Below, piece after piece: positions 63,184 to 64,000 of a DNA stretch of 64,000 bases. Below the pieces are notes generated by a model. That model searched no databases, was not told the origin of the DNA, and saw only the letters and a list, made by a program, of their open reading frames with translations. Position 1 is the stretch's first letter; every line of letters begins with the position of its first letter. This stretch comes from JBKQVT01 sp963804825. Lineage in GTDB: Bacteria > Planctomycetota > Planctomycetia > Pirellulales > Thermoguttaceae. The stretch is taken from positions 372,001 through 436,000 of the forward strand of contig CAWDRV010000004.1 of assembly GCA_963804825.1 (NCBI GenBank), written 5' to 3'. The translations under genes were made by a program, and so were the position numbers.

Positions 63184-64000
63184 ATGCCAGGGGGCTATCC
63201 CTATAAAATCGGGTGGTGGGCCGCTCTGCTAGTTGGCTTGGAAATCTCTGGTTGCAAGGACAGAGCGACTGTGCCGCGCGAAGAGGCGCCTCGTCATCAA
63301 AGCGGCCTCTCCACCATGGACGAGCAGACCGCGGCCTTGCGCGCCGTCCGCACTCAGAGCTCGTCGGCTGGTTGCTGGGCGCCGGCGTCTATGGCGCCGG
63401 ATCTGGTTGTCGCCCAGGTGAAAAAGGTTCCCGCAGGGAAGAAATGGACGTTTGGAAACCCGCCGAAAGTGACGGTGGAAGTGACTGACGTGCTGCGAGG
63501 AAACCATCCGAAAGGGAAGTTGACGGTCGTGTGGGGACCGGGGCCGAATGATATTGACACTACCGATCGGAAAGCGGAACTCAAAGCCTGGAAATCGAGC
63601 GAGATCGCAGTGCCCGCAGTGGGGAGTCGATGGATCATGTTCGGGCGGCTATATGACGACGTGTTGTGGACGCGGGCAGACGGACGGATTGCGTGGAGCG
63701 AAGAGAATGTCGCCCGGGCACGAACGGAAATCGCGTTCAGCGAGAAAGCGATGGAACGCGAAGAGAATCGCCGGGCGGAGGAAAGAAGAAAATGGGCGGA
63801 GGCGATTGCGAAATGGCGTGCTGGCGTGAAGGAGGCGGATATCGAACGCTGGGCGGCAGCGGCGGATTTCGTGGGTATCGGCAAAGCGGAAAGCGATTCT
63901 TTTGAGGTGGATGAGATCCTGAAGGGGGAGCCACGGTATCGCGGGTATCCAAAGGGTAGATACTTTGCAGGGGTGAACCTGAAGAAGGAAGTGGCTCAAC
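63184..64000 (+). CDS. Putative lipoprotein with duplicated beta domain (3' partial)
   Basis: The frame is open to the window edge (272 codons visible). The ATG at 63184 follows GGGAGGG. The N-terminus MPGGYPYKIGWWAALLVGLE then ISGC carries a lipobox, so the protein is probably a lipoprotein anchored at Cys24. Residues about 77-130 (DLVVAQVKKVPAGKKW, VTVEVTDVLRGNHPKGKL) and about 230-272 (DFVGIGKAESDSFEVDEILK) share a similar pattern of a strand, a variable loop and (V/D)E(V/I)xDxLxG, suggesting two related domains. A charged helix of about 50 residues lies between (RAEERRKWAEAIAKWRAGVK). The function is unknown. Confidence 0.6.
   Translation, partial: MPGGYPYKIGWWAALLVGLEISGCKDRATVPREEAPRHQSGLSTMDEQTAALRAVRTQSSSAGCWAPASMAPDLVVAQVKKVPAGKKWTFGNPPKVTVEVTDVLRGNHPKGKLTVVWGPGPNDIDTTDRKAELKAWKSSEIAVPAVGSRWIMFGRLYDDVLWTRADGRIAWSEENVARARTEIAFSEKAMEREENRRAEERRKWAEAIAKWRAGVKEADIERWAAAADFVGIGKAESDSFEVDEILKGEPRYRGYPKGRYFAGVNLKKEVAQ

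Overview
The window is GC-rich, gene-dense bacterial DNA that I place in the Planctomycetota, probably near the Pirellulales. The reasons are family-level: a VIT/VWA protein fused to very long TPR tracts, DUF1080-type secreted proteins, PEP-CTERM-sorted beta-helix proteins, an ECF sigma factor coupled to a receptor-like Ser/Thr kinase with a zinc-finger N-terminus, DUF3467 and WFWNWR-ending proteins, and several dispersed palindromic repeats typical of that phylum. The placement is inference, since no rRNA or marker gene is present. Eight genes are each interrupted by a single-base indel, mostly in short C or G runs. These include usually essential or housekeeping genes (nrdJ, the phosphate permease), so many of the apparent frameshifts are probably consensus errors of a long-read assembly.

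Layout. 0-7 kb: the 3' part of a VIT/VWA-TPR giant gene (open at the left edge, one frameshift, a palindromic repeat translated in frame). 7-14 kb: an exported carbohydrate-degradation group (MGH1/GH63-like hydrolase, DUF1080 protein, alpha/alpha-barrel plus malectin-like protein) with two small conserved hypotheticals. 14.0-15.8 kb: a compact graspetide (omega-ester RiPP) locus, made of an 83-residue precursor with a microviridin-like leader motif and a Thr/Asp-rich core, followed by an MvdC/MvdD-type ATP-grasp ligase. 16.2-20.7 kb: a PEP-CTERM autotransporter-repeat protein and a secreted right-handed beta-helix/PKD protein. 20.8-25.4 kb: an ECF sigma factor and kinase pair, a short-chain dehydrogenase and a DUF2784 protein.

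25.5-33.9 kb is an accessory region. It holds tRNA-Leu(CAA) with its terminator, an integrase N-terminal remnant just downstream, four small minus-strand genes (two with near-identical leaders), a methyltransferase, and a truncated isoprenylcysteine-methyltransferase-like gene. It also holds a four-repeat STN-like exported protein and an exported EF-hand/calpain-type protease. Two direct-repeat copies of a transposase remnant flank the STN-like gene and supply stop codons to it and to the truncated methyltransferase. 34-49 kb: an exported six-hairpin glycosidase-like protein, URO-D family protein, glycerate 2-kinase, lactate permease, IS66 and IS3 remnants, RNase R and small conserved proteins. 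49-64 kb: a serine hydrolase, RNA 3'-phosphate cyclase, Pit phosphate permease with its DUF47 partner, a FIST protein overlapping a hybrid histidine kinase, an SGNH hydrolase, B12-dependent ribonucleotide reductase with a tandem NrdR-box operator, and a lipoprotein gene running off the right edge.

Functional picture: a heterotrophic cell with many secreted or periplasmic polysaccharide-active proteins, several envelope-signalling modules, one RiPP pathway, and a mosaic of decayed mobile elements.
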